Part shown: in pieces, positions 56,692 through 64,000 of the stretch
Layout of the letters: each line of letters starts with the position of its first letter
How positions within the stretch are numbered: position 1 is the stretch's first letter
NCBI RefSeq assembly: GCF_019218755.1
Contig: NZ_JAHUWZ010000007.1
Span: 185,688 to 249,687, forward strand
Direction of reading: 5' to 3'
Source of the DNA: Acidovorax sp. sif1233
GTDB lineage: Bacteria > Pseudomonadota > Gammaproteobacteria > Burkholderiales > Burkholderiaceae_C
Length of the DNA: 64,000 nt
Notes under the pieces: model-generated
What the model was told of the DNA's origin: nothing
Database searches by the model: none
What the model saw: the letters and a program-made list of their open reading frames with translations, nothing else
Translations under genes and position numbers: made by a program

Positions 56692-57666
56692 CTATTCGGA
56701 CTCTTGCAGCTGCACGCGCGGGTCCAGCGCCGCATACAGCATGTCCACCAGCATGTTGATCATCACGAAGATGAAGGTCACCAGCATCACGTACGCCACG
56801 ACCACGGGGCGGTCAAGCTGGTAGATGCTGTCGATCAGCAGCTTGCCCATGCCGGGCCAGGCAAACACGGTCTCGGTGATGGTGGAGTAGGCGATCAGCG
56901 AGCCAAACTCCATGCCGATCACCGTGACCACCGGGATCAGGATGTTGCGCAGGATGTGGCGCGTGAGGATGCGGCGCGGCGTCAGGCCCTTGGCGCGGGC
57001 GAATTTCACGTACTCCTGTGTCTTGGCGTCCACCACGCCCGTCGCCGTCAGGCGCAGCACCAGCGCGATATTGGCCAGCGCCAGGTTCACGGCCGGCAGC
57101 ATCACATGCGACCAGCCATCCGCCGTCAGCAACGACAGCGGCACGCCGAACACCGCCACCGTGTCACCACGCCCCGCGGCGGGCAGCCACTGCAGCCACA
57201 CGGCGAAACACAGGATCAGCACCATGCCCTGCCAGAAGTTGGGCAGCGAAAAACCCAGCACCGAGCCCGCCATCAGCCCCCGCCCCGTGGGCTTGTCGTT
57301 CTTGAGGCCGGCGATCAGGCCCAGCGGAATACCCACCACGATGGTCAGCGTGATCGCCACCAGCACCAGCTCCAGCGTGGCCGGAATGCGCTGCACGATC
57401 AGCTCGATGGCAGGGATGCCGTGCACGAACGAGGTGCCCAGGTCGCCCTGCAGCGCGCGCACCAGAAAGCTCGTGTACTGCTGCCAGATGGGCAGGTCGA
57501 GCCCCAGGCGCTTGATCATCGCCAGGCGATCGGCCTCGCTGGCTTCGGCATTGACCAGCAGTTCGATCGGGTCGCCCACGGCATACACCGCAAAGAACAC
57601 CACCAGCGACACGGCCAGCAGGACAAAAAGGCTCTGCATGAGCCTTCGCAGGATGAAGATGAGCAC
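56692..57666 (-). CDS. peptide ABC transporter permease, DppB type
   Basis: 324 residues, six membrane segments. N-terminal MLIFILRRLMQSLFVLLAVS and the EAA-type loop EYVKFARAKGLTPRRILTRHILRN near residue 203 are typical. It forms the channel with DppC. 225 bases separate it from the upstream receptor gene, with a terminator hairpin in between. Confidence 0.95.
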   Translation of the reverse strand: MLIFILRRLMQSLFVLLAVSLVVFFAVYAVGDPIELLVNAEASEADRLAMIKRLGLDLPIWQQYTSFLVRALQGDLGTSFVHGIPAIELIVQRIPATLELVLVAITLTIVVGIPLGLIAGLKNDKPTGRGLMAGSVLGFSLPNFWQGMVLILCFAVWLQWLPAAGRGDTVAVFGVPLSLLTADGWSHVMLPAVNLALANIALVLRLTATGVVDAKTQEYVKFARAKGLTPRRILTRHILRNILIPVVTVIGMEFGSLIAYSTITETVFAWPGMGKLLIDSIYQLDRPVVVAYVMLVTFIFVMINMLVDMLYAALDPRVQLQESE

Positions 57667-57829
57667 TCAGGCACCCCCTCGCGAAATGGATGGAAGCCTC
57701 GGCTCAGCGGCACGGCGCCTGCCGCTGGGCAGGGTGAAGAAGGGGGCTTTGGACATGGCTGGCCTGTGACGACGTGGCTGGGCGCGGCATTGCGCGGCAT
57801 TGCGCGATGAGGGCGCGACGTGGCGCTGA

Positions 57830-57871
57830 AGGAAAAATAAAAATACGGAGTGCGCCAGGCGCACCCCGTAT
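57830..57871 (-). terminator. attenuating terminator between peptide receptor and permease genes
   Basis: On the minus strand a 14-base near-perfect stem (ATACGG...GCGCC / GGCGC...CCGTAT, one internal bulge pair) is followed by TTTTTATTTTT. It lies 20 bases after the receptor stop. Partial read-through would give more receptor than permease. Confidence 0.9.
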
Positions 57872-57891
57872 CGTTCACCGACCGCGACGGC

Positions 57892-59520
57892 TTACTTGGG
57901 CTTGACCGAGGTGGCCAGCGTGTACTGGTCGCGGCGGCCTTCGTAGCTCAGGCCCTTCTTGAAGGCCCAGATGCTGCTTTCAAAGTGCAGCGGGATCAGC
58001 GCCACGTTGTCGAGCGCGAACTTGGTCGCGGCTTCCAGGCCTGCCTTGCGCTTGGCGGGGTCCACCAGGTCGGCAGCCGGCAGGTACAGCTTGTCGAACT
58101 CGGGGTTGTAGTTGGCGCCGTAGTTGCTGGTGCCCTGGCCCTTGGGCGCATCCAGCGATGCCACCCACAGCTGGAACAGCGCCGATGCCTCGCCCGTTTC
58201 CGCAGGCCAGCCGCCCATGGGCAGGCTGAACTCGCGCTTGGCGCGCTTGGGGAAGTAGATCGATGCCGTCATCGCATCCACGTTGGTCTTGATGCCGATG
58301 CGCGTGAAGTACTGCGCCACCGACTGGGCCACCTGGGCGTCGTTCACGTAGCGGTCGTTGGTGGACGACAGCGTCAGCTCGAAGCCATTGGGGTAGCCGG
58401 CTTCGGCCAGCAGCTTCTTGGCGCCTTCGGGGTCGAACTTGATCTCGGGGGCCTGGGGCAGCGCGCCGAACATGCCGTCGGGCATGTACTGGTAGGCGGG
58501 CGTGGCCATGCCGTCCATGATGCGCTGCACGATGGCCTTGCGGTCGATGGCCATGTTCATGGCCCGGCGCACGCGCACATCCTGCAGCGGGTTCTTGCCG
58601 TCCGCGGCCTTCACCTGCGGGCTGGGGTTGCGGCCGATGTCGGGCTGCAGGAACACCAGGCGCGTCGACGGCGTGGCGACGAAGTCGAACTTGGCGTTGT
58701 CCTTCACACGGGTCAGGTCGCGCGCGGCGGGGTTTTCGATCACGTCGTAGTCGCCCGACAGCAGGCCCGTCAGACGCGGGCCGGCGCTGGGCACGGGCAC
58801 CATCTTCACGGTCTTCCAGTGCGGCTTCTCGCCCCAGTAGGCATCGTTGCGCTCCAGCTGGATGCCGGTGCCCTTGACGTAGGACTTCATCAAATACGGG
58901 CCGGTGCCGATGGCCGTCTTGCCGGTGTTGAAGTCGGTCACGGTGGGCCAGGCACCGGTCACGCCGCAGCCCGTCTTGGGTGCGAACGCGAGCTTGCCGC
59001 CCTGGGCAATACCGCTCCACAGAATCGGCAATGAACGCGCCATTTCGGCGGGCAGCAGCGGCAGCGGCGCCACGGTCTTGATGATCACGGTCAGGTCATC
59101 GGGCGTCTTCACATCGGTGATGCGCTTGGTGGTGTCGGTGTACGACTCCGAGACGTTGGTCTCGTTGTTCAGCGTGCGGCAGATGGTGAACAGCACGTCC
59201 TTGGACGTGAACGGCTGGCCGTTCGAGAACTTGACGCCGGGGCGCAGCTTGAACTCCCAGGTCAGGTCGTCCAGGTTCTTCCACGACGTGGCCAGCGAAG
59301 GGATCAGCTCCATCTTGGCGTTGCGCGCCACCAGCGAGTCATAGACATGGGCCGAAAAAGCATCGTTGGCCGTCATCTTGTGATAGTGCGGATCGGCCGC
59401 GGTCGGCTCGGCCGCCAGCGCGATGGTGAGCGACTGCGCCTGCGCAACCCCTGCCCCACCTACCGACACCACCACGCCGCTCGCCACGGCCAGCACGGTC
59501 TTTCGAAAACCCATGTTCAT
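57892..59520 (-). CDS. peptide ABC transporter substrate-binding protein (family 5)
   Basis: 542 residues with a signal peptide (KTVLAVASGVVVSVGGAGVAQAQ). SBP family 5 pattern: AAEPTAADPHYHKMTANDAF near residue 35, FKLRPGVKFSNGQPFTSKDV near 90, VRRAMNMAIDRKAIVQRIMDG near 304. Periplasmic receptor for peptides or a similar ligand. AGGAAG precedes the ATG. The 257-base upstream region holds TTGACC and a TATGCATGCATA palindrome. Confidence 0.95.
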   Translation of the reverse strand: MNMGFRKTVLAVASGVVVSVGGAGVAQAQSLTIALAAEPTAADPHYHKMTANDAFSAHVYDSLVARNAKMELIPSLATSWKNLDDLTWEFKLRPGVKFSNGQPFTSKDVLFTICRTLNNETNVSESYTDTTKRITDVKTPDDLTVIIKTVAPLPLLPAEMARSLPILWSGIAQGGKLAFAPKTGCGVTGAWPTVTDFNTGKTAIGTGPYLMKSYVKGTGIQLERNDAYWGEKPHWKTVKMVPVPSAGPRLTGLLSGDYDVIENPAARDLTRVKDNAKFDFVATPSTRLVFLQPDIGRNPSPQVKAADGKNPLQDVRVRRAMNMAIDRKAIVQRIMDGMATPAYQYMPDGMFGALPQAPEIKFDPEGAKKLLAEAGYPNGFELTLSSTNDRYVNDAQVAQSVAQYFTRIGIKTNVDAMTASIYFPKRAKREFSLPMGGWPAETGEASALFQLWVASLDAPKGQGTSNYGANYNPEFDKLYLPAADLVDPAKRKAGLEAATKFALDNVALIPLHFESSIWAFKKGLSYEGRRDQYTLATSVKPK

Positions 59521-59657
59521 TTCAGCTTCCTTGTTTCATCTACAACCGGGGGATACACGCAGCGAAGTCGAAAGGCAGCCGCCGCACGGCGCCGCTGCCG
59601 CAGCGCGCCGGGACTGCGGTTGACCGTGGCACGGCAGCGCAGCGGCTTCGCATTCGC

Positions 59658-59669
59658 TATGCATGCATA
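59658..59669. promoter_or_regulatory. TATGCATGCATA palindrome in the receptor gene upstream region
   Basis: 12-base perfect palindrome about 140 bases upstream of the receptor ATG, next to a TTGACC element on the same strand (59677-59682). It could be part of the promoter or an operator; no matching -10 could be fixed. Nothing else is recognised in 59521-59777. Confidence 0.3.
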
Positions 59670-59777
59670 TTATCTGGTCAAAGAACCGGAGCCACTAGGG
59701 TATTCCGCATGGACCGGATTCTCCGGGAGGCGGCCCCCACTGCCCTTCCTGCCGCGCTGTGGTGGCCACAGCGCCTT

Positions 59778-60356
59778 TCACACCACGACCGACGCCCCCG
59801 TCGCATAGAACTGCCCGCCCGCCACGTAGTGCAGCGTGCGCAGCGCCTGGGGTGCGGTGTCGAACTCCCAGTGCCCGTTGCGGAACACGCGCTCGTCCGC
59901 CCAGGCGGCCACCACTTCGCCGATGAAGAGGTCGTAGGCCTGCTGGTTGTGCGGCTCGGGGATGGCGCGGCACAGCAGCCAGGCGGCGCAGCCGTGCACC
60001 AGCGGGGTATTGGCGTGGCCGGGGGCGTGGAACAGCTCCACGCCGTGCTGCCGCAGTTTGTCGGGGTGGGTCTTGGCGCTGTCGGTGCCAATGGCCACGG
60101 TCATCGCCGCCATGGGCACGGTGGGCAGCTGCAGCGCGAAGGCGCCGCTGGCCTCCACCAGTTCGCGCGTGCGCGTGGCCTTGTCAAGCACCACCGTCAC
60201 CTTGGGCGGGGAAAAGTCCAGCGCGCAGGCCCAGGCGGCCGCCATCACGTTGTGCTGGCCGGCGTGCGCGGCCGACACCAGCACGGTCGGGCCGTGGTTG
60301 AGCAGGCGGTAGGCCTTGTCGAGGGGGACGGGGGTGAAGTGGGTGGTGGGTGGCAT
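59778..60356 (-). CDS. flavin reductase family protein (FMN-binding)
   Basis: 192 residues from ATG at 60356. Split-barrel flavin-binding pattern: PTVLVSAAHAGQHNVMAAAWACALDFSPPKVTVVLDKATRTRELVEASGAFALQLP. Likely FMN-dependent reductase or oxidoreductase. It ends on its coding strand with ATGASVVV. Repeat copy F lies just upstream of its start. Confidence 0.88.
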   Translation of the reverse strand: MPPTTHFTPVPLDKAYRLLNHGPTVLVSAAHAGQHNVMAAAWACALDFSPPKVTVVLDKATRTRELVEASGAFALQLPTVPMAAMTVAIGTDSAKTHPDKLRQHGVELFHAPGHANTPLVHGCAAWLLCRAIPEPHNQQAYDLFIGEVVAAWADERVFRNGHWEFDTAPQALRTLHYVAGGQFYATGASVVV

Positions 60357-60372
60357 GGCGGGAGGGTGAATG

Positions 60373-60437
60373 CTCTCTAACTGATAGCTGATGGCGGTGA
60401 TTGAATGTGCGCTCCAGGGCATTTTGGCTTGAAAATG
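60373..60437 (+). repeat. short hairpin repeat, copy F (degenerate)
   Basis: CTCTCTAACTGATAGCTGAT, then a decayed hairpin (GGCGGTGATTGAATGTGCGC), then TCCAGGGCATTTTGGCTTGA. Same orientation as copies C to E. It lies in the divergent region between the flavin reductase and VOC genes, close to the flavin reductase start. Confidence 0.65.
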
Positions 60438-60611
60438 CCAGGCTGCAGCGTGTTCGCCGGCAGTGGTGCCCCCGCGCGCCGTGCAGGCCACTCACTCCAC
60501 GCAGGCGCTGCCCGCGCCACGGTCTGCCGGGCGACAGCGCGCGGGTGCGCAGCCGGTAACATCCCTTCGCCCATCAACCGCCCCACCGGGGCCCAGCGGA
60601 GACAAAAAAGT

Positions 60612-60995
60612 ATGTTCAGTCATGTGATGGTCGGTGTGAACGACCTGGAGGTATCCCGAAAGTTCTACGACGCGCTGCTCGGCACCATCGGTGTGCCCCC
60701 TGGCGTCGCCAACAAGAACCGCTACTTCTACCGGGGCCCCTCCGGCACCTTCTGCATCAGCACCCCCATCAATGGCGAGGCCGCCACCTTTGCCAACGGC
60801 GGCACCATCGGCTTTGCCATGCAGTCGCCCGAGCAGGCCGATGCGTTCCATGCGGCGGGTGTCGCCCACGGGGGCACCACCTGCGAAGACCCGCCCGGCT
60901 ACCGCGAAGGCCCCGGCGGCAAGCTGTACCTGGCGTACCTGCGCGACCCGGACGGCAACAAGCTCTGCGCGCTGCACCGCCCCCCAAAGGCGTAG
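60612..60995 (+). CDS. VOC family (glyoxalase-like) protein
   Basis: 127 residues. Single VOC domain pair: MFSHVMVGVNDLEVSRKFYDALLGTIGV at the N-terminus, RYFYRGPSGTFCISTPINGE, and GGKLYLAYLRDPDGNKLCALHRP at the C-terminus. Metal-binding His4 and a C-terminal acidic residue are plausible. GGAG lies 9 bases before the ATG. Its stop abuts the converging membrane gene. Confidence 0.9.
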   Translation: MFSHVMVGVNDLEVSRKFYDALLGTIGVPPGVANKNRYFYRGPSGTFCISTPINGEAATFANGGTIGFAMQSPEQADAFHAAGVAHGGTTCEDPPGYREGPGGKLYLAYLRDPDGNKLCALHRPPKA

Positions 60996-61586
60996 TCAAC
61001 GGACTGGGCGGCAGGCGCGGCGCTTGTGGCGCTGCAGCCAGCGTGTGGCCCCCTGCACGCCACGGCATGCGGCGGCGGCCATGGCAGCGCTGGCCGCCAG
61101 CATGGCCAGGGTGTGAACGCCCAGTGCGGCCAGCGCCAGCAGCAGGGGGGTGGATGCGGCACCGCCCCCTGCCGCGCCGCCGCCCAGGCACAGCGGCGCC
61201 AGCGCGGGCACCAGCATCAGCCCCGCGCCGTGGGCGGTGGCCGTCCCAAAGGACCACAGGGCCAGGCCCGCGGGCCCGGCAGGCCTGCGGATGCCGGCCG
61301 GCGCAGTATGCCCACGCAGGTGGGCCAGCACCACCACCGCGCACAATCCGCCCGCGACCGCCAGCAGCACGGGCCGGGCCAGCGGCAGGCCCCACACCGC
61401 CGTGGCGGCCACCAGCGCCACCGAGGCCAGGTGCCCGGTGGCCAGGGGCAGCACGGCGCGCAGCGGGATGCCGTGGTCGTGCGTCCGCAGGCCCCAGGCT
61501 GCCGCCAGTCCCCAGGCCGTGGCAGGGTTCATCCCATGCAGGGCGCCCAGCGCGGCGGTGGCGAGCCAGGGCCAGAGGGTGTCCAT
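60996..61586 (-). CDS. polytopic membrane protein with HGMNP motif (NicO/RcnA-like)
   Basis: 196 residues, five or six hydrophobic segments. The first contains ALGALHGMNPATAWGLAAAWG, reminiscent of the His-containing first helix of nickel/cobalt (NicO, RcnA, HupE-like) transporters, and GTATAHGAGLMLVPAL holds a second His. The C-terminus is strongly basic (RWLQRHKRRACRPVR). A metal-transport role is only suggested. Confidence 0.65.
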   Translation of the reverse strand: MDTLWPWLATAALGALHGMNPATAWGLAAAWGLRTHDHGIPLRAVLPLATGHLASVALVAATAVWGLPLARPVLLAVAGGLCAVVVLAHLRGHTAPAGIRRPAGPAGLALWSFGTATAHGAGLMLVPALAPLCLGGGAAGGGAASTPLLLALAALGVHTLAMLAASAAMAAAACRGVQGATRWLQRHKRRACRPVR

Positions 61587-61602
61587 GGCCGTGGGGCGGT
61601 GT

Positions 61603-62406
61603 TCAGCCCCGTGCGGCGCAGCACGCGCCCGGTGCCGGGTGGGCCTGGCTTGCCTGCGCAGCCGGAGTGCGGGCGGCGTCGGCGGGTGCGTAGCGGTCGT
61701 GGTGGCGCACCCAGTCCATGGGGTAGGCCCGGTTGGTTTCGTGGCGCCCCAGCGGCGTCAGGTCCAGCAGCTGGTAGGTGCCCATCATGGCCTCGACGCC
61801 GCGCCCGAAGGTCGAGTAGGTGTGGAACACCTCGCCCGCATCGTTGCGCAAAAACACGCTGATGCCCGGTGCCTCCTCGGCGGGGAACGGCCGCATGCCG
61901 TAGTTGTAGAAGACCTCGCCGTTTCCCCGTGCGCGCTGTTCGGGCGTGAAGCTCACGGCGAAGTCGTGGTTGAAGTCGCTGCCGTGCGACGACACCCAGC
62001 GGAACCGCCAGCCCATGCGCTCGCGAAAGCGCTCGATCTCGGCCAGCGGCGCGCGCGAGATGGCAAGCACCGACACGTCGCGGTGCTGCAGGTGCAGCTC
62101 CATGCCACCCAGGTGGTCGGCCATGAACGAGCAGCTGGGGCAGCCTTGCTCCCACCCCGGGCCGAACATGAAATGCTGCACCAGCAGCTGGCTGCGGCCG
62201 TCGAAAAGGTCGGCCAGGGCGCGCGGGCCCTGGGGCGTGTCGAAGGTGTAGCGCTTGTCCACGCGGGTCCAGGGCAGCGCGCGGCGCTCCTGGGCGATCT
62301 CGTCGCGCAGGCGGGTCAGCGCCTTCTCGCGGGCCAGCAGGGTGTGGCGCTGGGCCAGCCATTGGCGGGCGGAGACCACGGGATGTTGTTGTGTGGGGGC
62401 GTTCAT
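61603..62406 (-). CDS. DUF899 family thioredoxin-like protein
   Basis: 267 residues. The family signature is clear: TRVDKRYTFDTPQGPRALADLFDGRSQLLVQHFMFGPGWEQGCPSCSFMADH, with a CPSC site in thioredoxin-like position near residue 92, and later RNDAGEVFHTYSTFGRGVE and MGTYQLLDLTPLGR. Possibly redox-active. It lies 16 bases before the membrane gene on the same strand. Confidence 0.9.
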   Translation of the reverse strand: MNAPTQQHPVVSARQWLAQRHTLLAREKALTRLRDEIAQERRALPWTRVDKRYTFDTPQGPRALADLFDGRSQLLVQHFMFGPGWEQGCPSCSFMADHLGGMELHLQHRDVSVLAISRAPLAEIERFRERMGWRFRWVSSHGSDFNHDFAVSFTPEQRARGNGEVFYNYGMRPFPAEEAPGISVFLRNDAGEVFHTYSTFGRGVEAMMGTYQLLDLTPLGRHETNRAYPMDWVRHHDRYAPADAARTPAAQASQAHPAPGACCAARG

Positions 62407-62566
62407 GGAGGACTCCTCGATGGGGTGGCGGGTGGGGTAGAAGAAGGATGGGCTCGCGGGCGGGGCAGGCGCACCTGCCCCCGGCCTGCGGCCCGCGCGG
62501 AAGGCGCGGGGCCGGTGCAGGGCCCGTGGGGTGCACGGCGATGGGCGCGGCGCGCGGCCGCCCCGT

Positions 62567-63307
62567 TCAGGCGCGGGGCGCCTCGGGCCGGCGCACGGCG
62601 CGCACCTTGCCGCTGCTGCCGCCGCCGGCGTAGAACAGGCCGGCCCCGTCGGACTCGAGCCCGCTCACGCCCATGCCCTGCGGCAGGTCCAGCTGCTGCA
62701 GCACGGCACCGCTGGCGGGGTCGATGTGGCGCAGCGTGCTTTCGTCGCCCTCCCAGGTGCCGTGCCACAGTTCGCCGTCCACCCAGGTCACGCCGGTCAC
62801 GAAGCGGTCGGACTCGATGGTGCGGCGGATGGCCCCCGTGGCGGGGTCGATCTGGTGGATCTTGCGGTCGCGGTACTGGCCCACCCACAGGCTGCCTTCG
62901 GCCCAGGTCAGGCCCGAGTCGTTGCCGCCGCCCGGCGCGGGGATGGTGGCCAGGACGCGGCCGGTGGAAGGGTCGATCTTGTCGATGCGCGCCTCGGCGA
63001 TCTGGTAGAGGTGCGTGCCGTCAAAGGCCGTGCCCGCGTCGCACGCCACGTCGAGCGTGCGGGCGGTGGTGCCGCTGGCAGGGTCGAAAGCCACCAGGTG
63101 CTCGCCCGTGGCGGCCCACACGCGCTGGCCGTCGTGCGTCACGCCATGGACCGCCCCGGCATCGCCGAACGGTCCGTACTCGCGCACCACCTGGGCGGGC
63201 TGGCGCGAGGCGATGGGCATCTGCCGGTGCGGCGGCGGGGTGTCGCCCACCTGGCTGCTGCAGGCTGCGTCGCGGGGGGCTTGTGGGGTGCGGGTGATGG
63301 CGGTCAT
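62567..63307 (-). CDS. Vgb/YncE-like beta-propeller protein
   Basis: 246 residues made of repeated blades (HGVTHDGQRVWAATGEHLVAFDP, TAFDGTHLYQIAEARIDKIDP, LTWAEGSLWVGQYRDRKIHQIDP, VTWVDGELWHGTWEGDESTLRHIDP), each ending in an IDP-type turn. No signal peptide. It may be a cytoplasmic binding protein or lactonase-like enzyme. Directly downstream of the partial HTH regulator. Confidence 0.85.
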   Translation of the reverse strand: MTAITRTPQAPRDAACSSQVGDTPPPHRQMPIASRQPAQVVREYGPFGDAGAVHGVTHDGQRVWAATGEHLVAFDPASGTTARTLDVACDAGTAFDGTHLYQIAEARIDKIDPSTGRVLATIPAPGGGNDSGLTWAEGSLWVGQYRDRKIHQIDPATGAIRRTIESDRFVTGVTWVDGELWHGTWEGDESTLRHIDPASGAVLQQLDLPQGMGVSGLESDGAGLFYAGGGSSGKVRAVRRPEAPRA

Positions 63308-63340
63308 GGCTGGGCTCCTTCAACGGTTGGTGATGCCACT

Positions 63341-64000
63341 TTAGGGAATCGGCTGCGCCGTGGGGAGTAACAAGATCGTCGTGAATCCGACGAGCGGCGC
63401 CGCCAGCCAGCGGCGGGCGCGGGCCTGGCCGATGGCGCGCACCTGGCCGCCGGCCTCCAGCTCGGCCAGCGCGCGCTGCACGGTGCGCTGGCTGTCGCCC
63501 AGCGCGAGCGCCAGGGCCGATGTGGACCACGCGGCGCCGTCGGACAGCAGCGCCAGCAGCGCGCCCTGCGCGCCATCGACCGGCGGCGCGAGCACGGCCA
63601 CCCCGCGGCCCCCCTGGGGGCGCAGCACGAAGCCGCGTGCGGTGGCCTCCACGCCCGCCAGCGGTGCCATCAGCGCGCGCAGTCGCCCCATTTCCACGCG
63701 GAGGCGGGCGCGGTGGGTCTCGTCGGGGTGGCGCGTGCGGAACACGTCGGCGATCAGCGTATCGCGGTCCGCGTCGCCCGGCCACGCCTGGGCCAGCGCG
63801 CGCACGAGTGCGAAGAGCACCGGCCGGCGCGCCAGCGGGTGCCACGCGCCGCCCGCCTGCACGCCGTGGCGGCAGGCGTCCACCACCAGCGTGTCGCCCG
63901 CTGCGCGCAGCGCCGCCACGTCCCGCAGCTGCAGCAGGTGCTCGGTGCCCGGCCCCAGGCGGCGGGCCGCGGGCTGCTGGAGCAGCGTGCGGGCGTGGGC
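63341..64000 (-). CDS. HTH domain transcriptional regulator, partial
   Basis: The frame is open to the right edge, so the N-terminus is missing; 219 residues are visible. ARRPVLFALVRALAQAWPGDADRDTLIADVFR and RVEMGRLRALMAPLAGVEATARGFVL resemble the C-terminal winged regions of GAF/HTH regulators, and TSALALALGDSQRTVQRALAELEAGGQVRAIGQARARRW is a clear winged HTH. Probable regulator of the propeller/DUF899 genes downstream. Confidence 0.7.
   Translation of the reverse strand, partial: AHARTLLQQPAARRLGPGTEHLLQLRDVAALRAAGDTLVVDACRHGVQAGGAWHPLARRPVLFALVRALAQAWPGDADRDTLIADVFRTRHPDETHRARLRVEMGRLRALMAPLAGVEATARGFVLRPQGGRGVAVLAPPVDGAQGALLALLSDGAAWSTSALALALGDSQRTVQRALAELEAGGQVRAIGQARARRWLAAPLVGFTTILLLPTAQPIP

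Noticed and set aside
55753..57810. 685-codon frame on the plus strand across the DppB/DppC permease genes
   Set aside because: Product is His/Gln/Arg-rich low complexity, the usual shadow of GC-rich membrane-protein genes.

Overview
The window looks like a chromosomal segment of a GC-rich betaproteobacterium of the family Comamonadaceae, probably Acidovorax or a close relative. The evidence is gene content (Bug-family solute receptors, TRAP and dipeptide transporters, type-2 argC, YaeQ, DUF1289/DUF3717, recA-recX, sucCD). It also carries seven copies of a short hairpin repeat of a kind I recall from intergenic regions of this family. No rRNA, tRNA, CRISPR array, prophage or insertion sequence was seen.

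Layout. 1-2254 (+): tail of an operon with an MFS carrier fragment, DUF3833 lipoprotein, SDR oxidoreductase and NTF2-like protein. 2277-9017 (-): a shikimate/quinate utilisation operon (TetR regulator, TRAP DctQ-DctM-DctP, shikimate dehydrogenase-like enzyme, HPPD-like VOC protein, 3-dehydroshikimate dehydratase-like TIM barrel). 9109-16427: housekeeping and small genes (GST, purB, yaeQ, DUF proteins, a TerC-family gene behind a yybP-ykoY-type manganese riboswitch, a holin-like membrane protein, an M48 protease). 16558-20213: a visibly AT-richer stretch with moaC, a TfpZ-type pilin accessory gene, two tandem type IV prepilin genes and a metallo-beta-lactamase-fold phosphodiesterase-like gene. 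20226-26719 (-): a compact signalling operon of CHASE2 Ser/Thr kinase, PP2C phosphatase, FHA protein and CHASE2 adenylate cyclase, running on into the phosphodiesterase-like gene. 26930-32801: second TerC protein, sucCD, argC, recX-recA with a LexA-like box. 32867-41591: MarR, a Clp-N/HTH regulator pair with its own operator-promoter, LysR with a divergent Bug receptor, N-formylglutamate amidohydrolase, a two-component system, a second Bug receptor and a DUF6882 protein. 41675-47312: SPOR protein, birA, SET-domain protein, topB with a SWIB tail, lipoprotein. 47423-53719: two AraC regulators, PEBP-like protein, small proteins, tyrosine phosphatase, M20 peptidase, alpha/beta hydrolase. 53766-59520 (-): complete peptide ABC transporter with an internal terminator between receptor and permease genes. 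59778-64000: flavin reductase-like, VOC, membrane, DUF899, beta-propeller and a partial HTH regulator.

The most interesting system is the five-gene CHASE2 module beside the pilin genes. Two membrane sensors of the same type drive two outputs, protein phosphorylation and cAMP, with an eraser for each and an FHA reader between them. Other notable points are repeat copies recruited into coding sequence (a signal peptide, the topB tail), a 3-dehydroshikimate dehydratase/HPPD pair that is fused in other bacteria but split here, and a 35-base strictly alternating purine-pyrimidine tract in front of topB.
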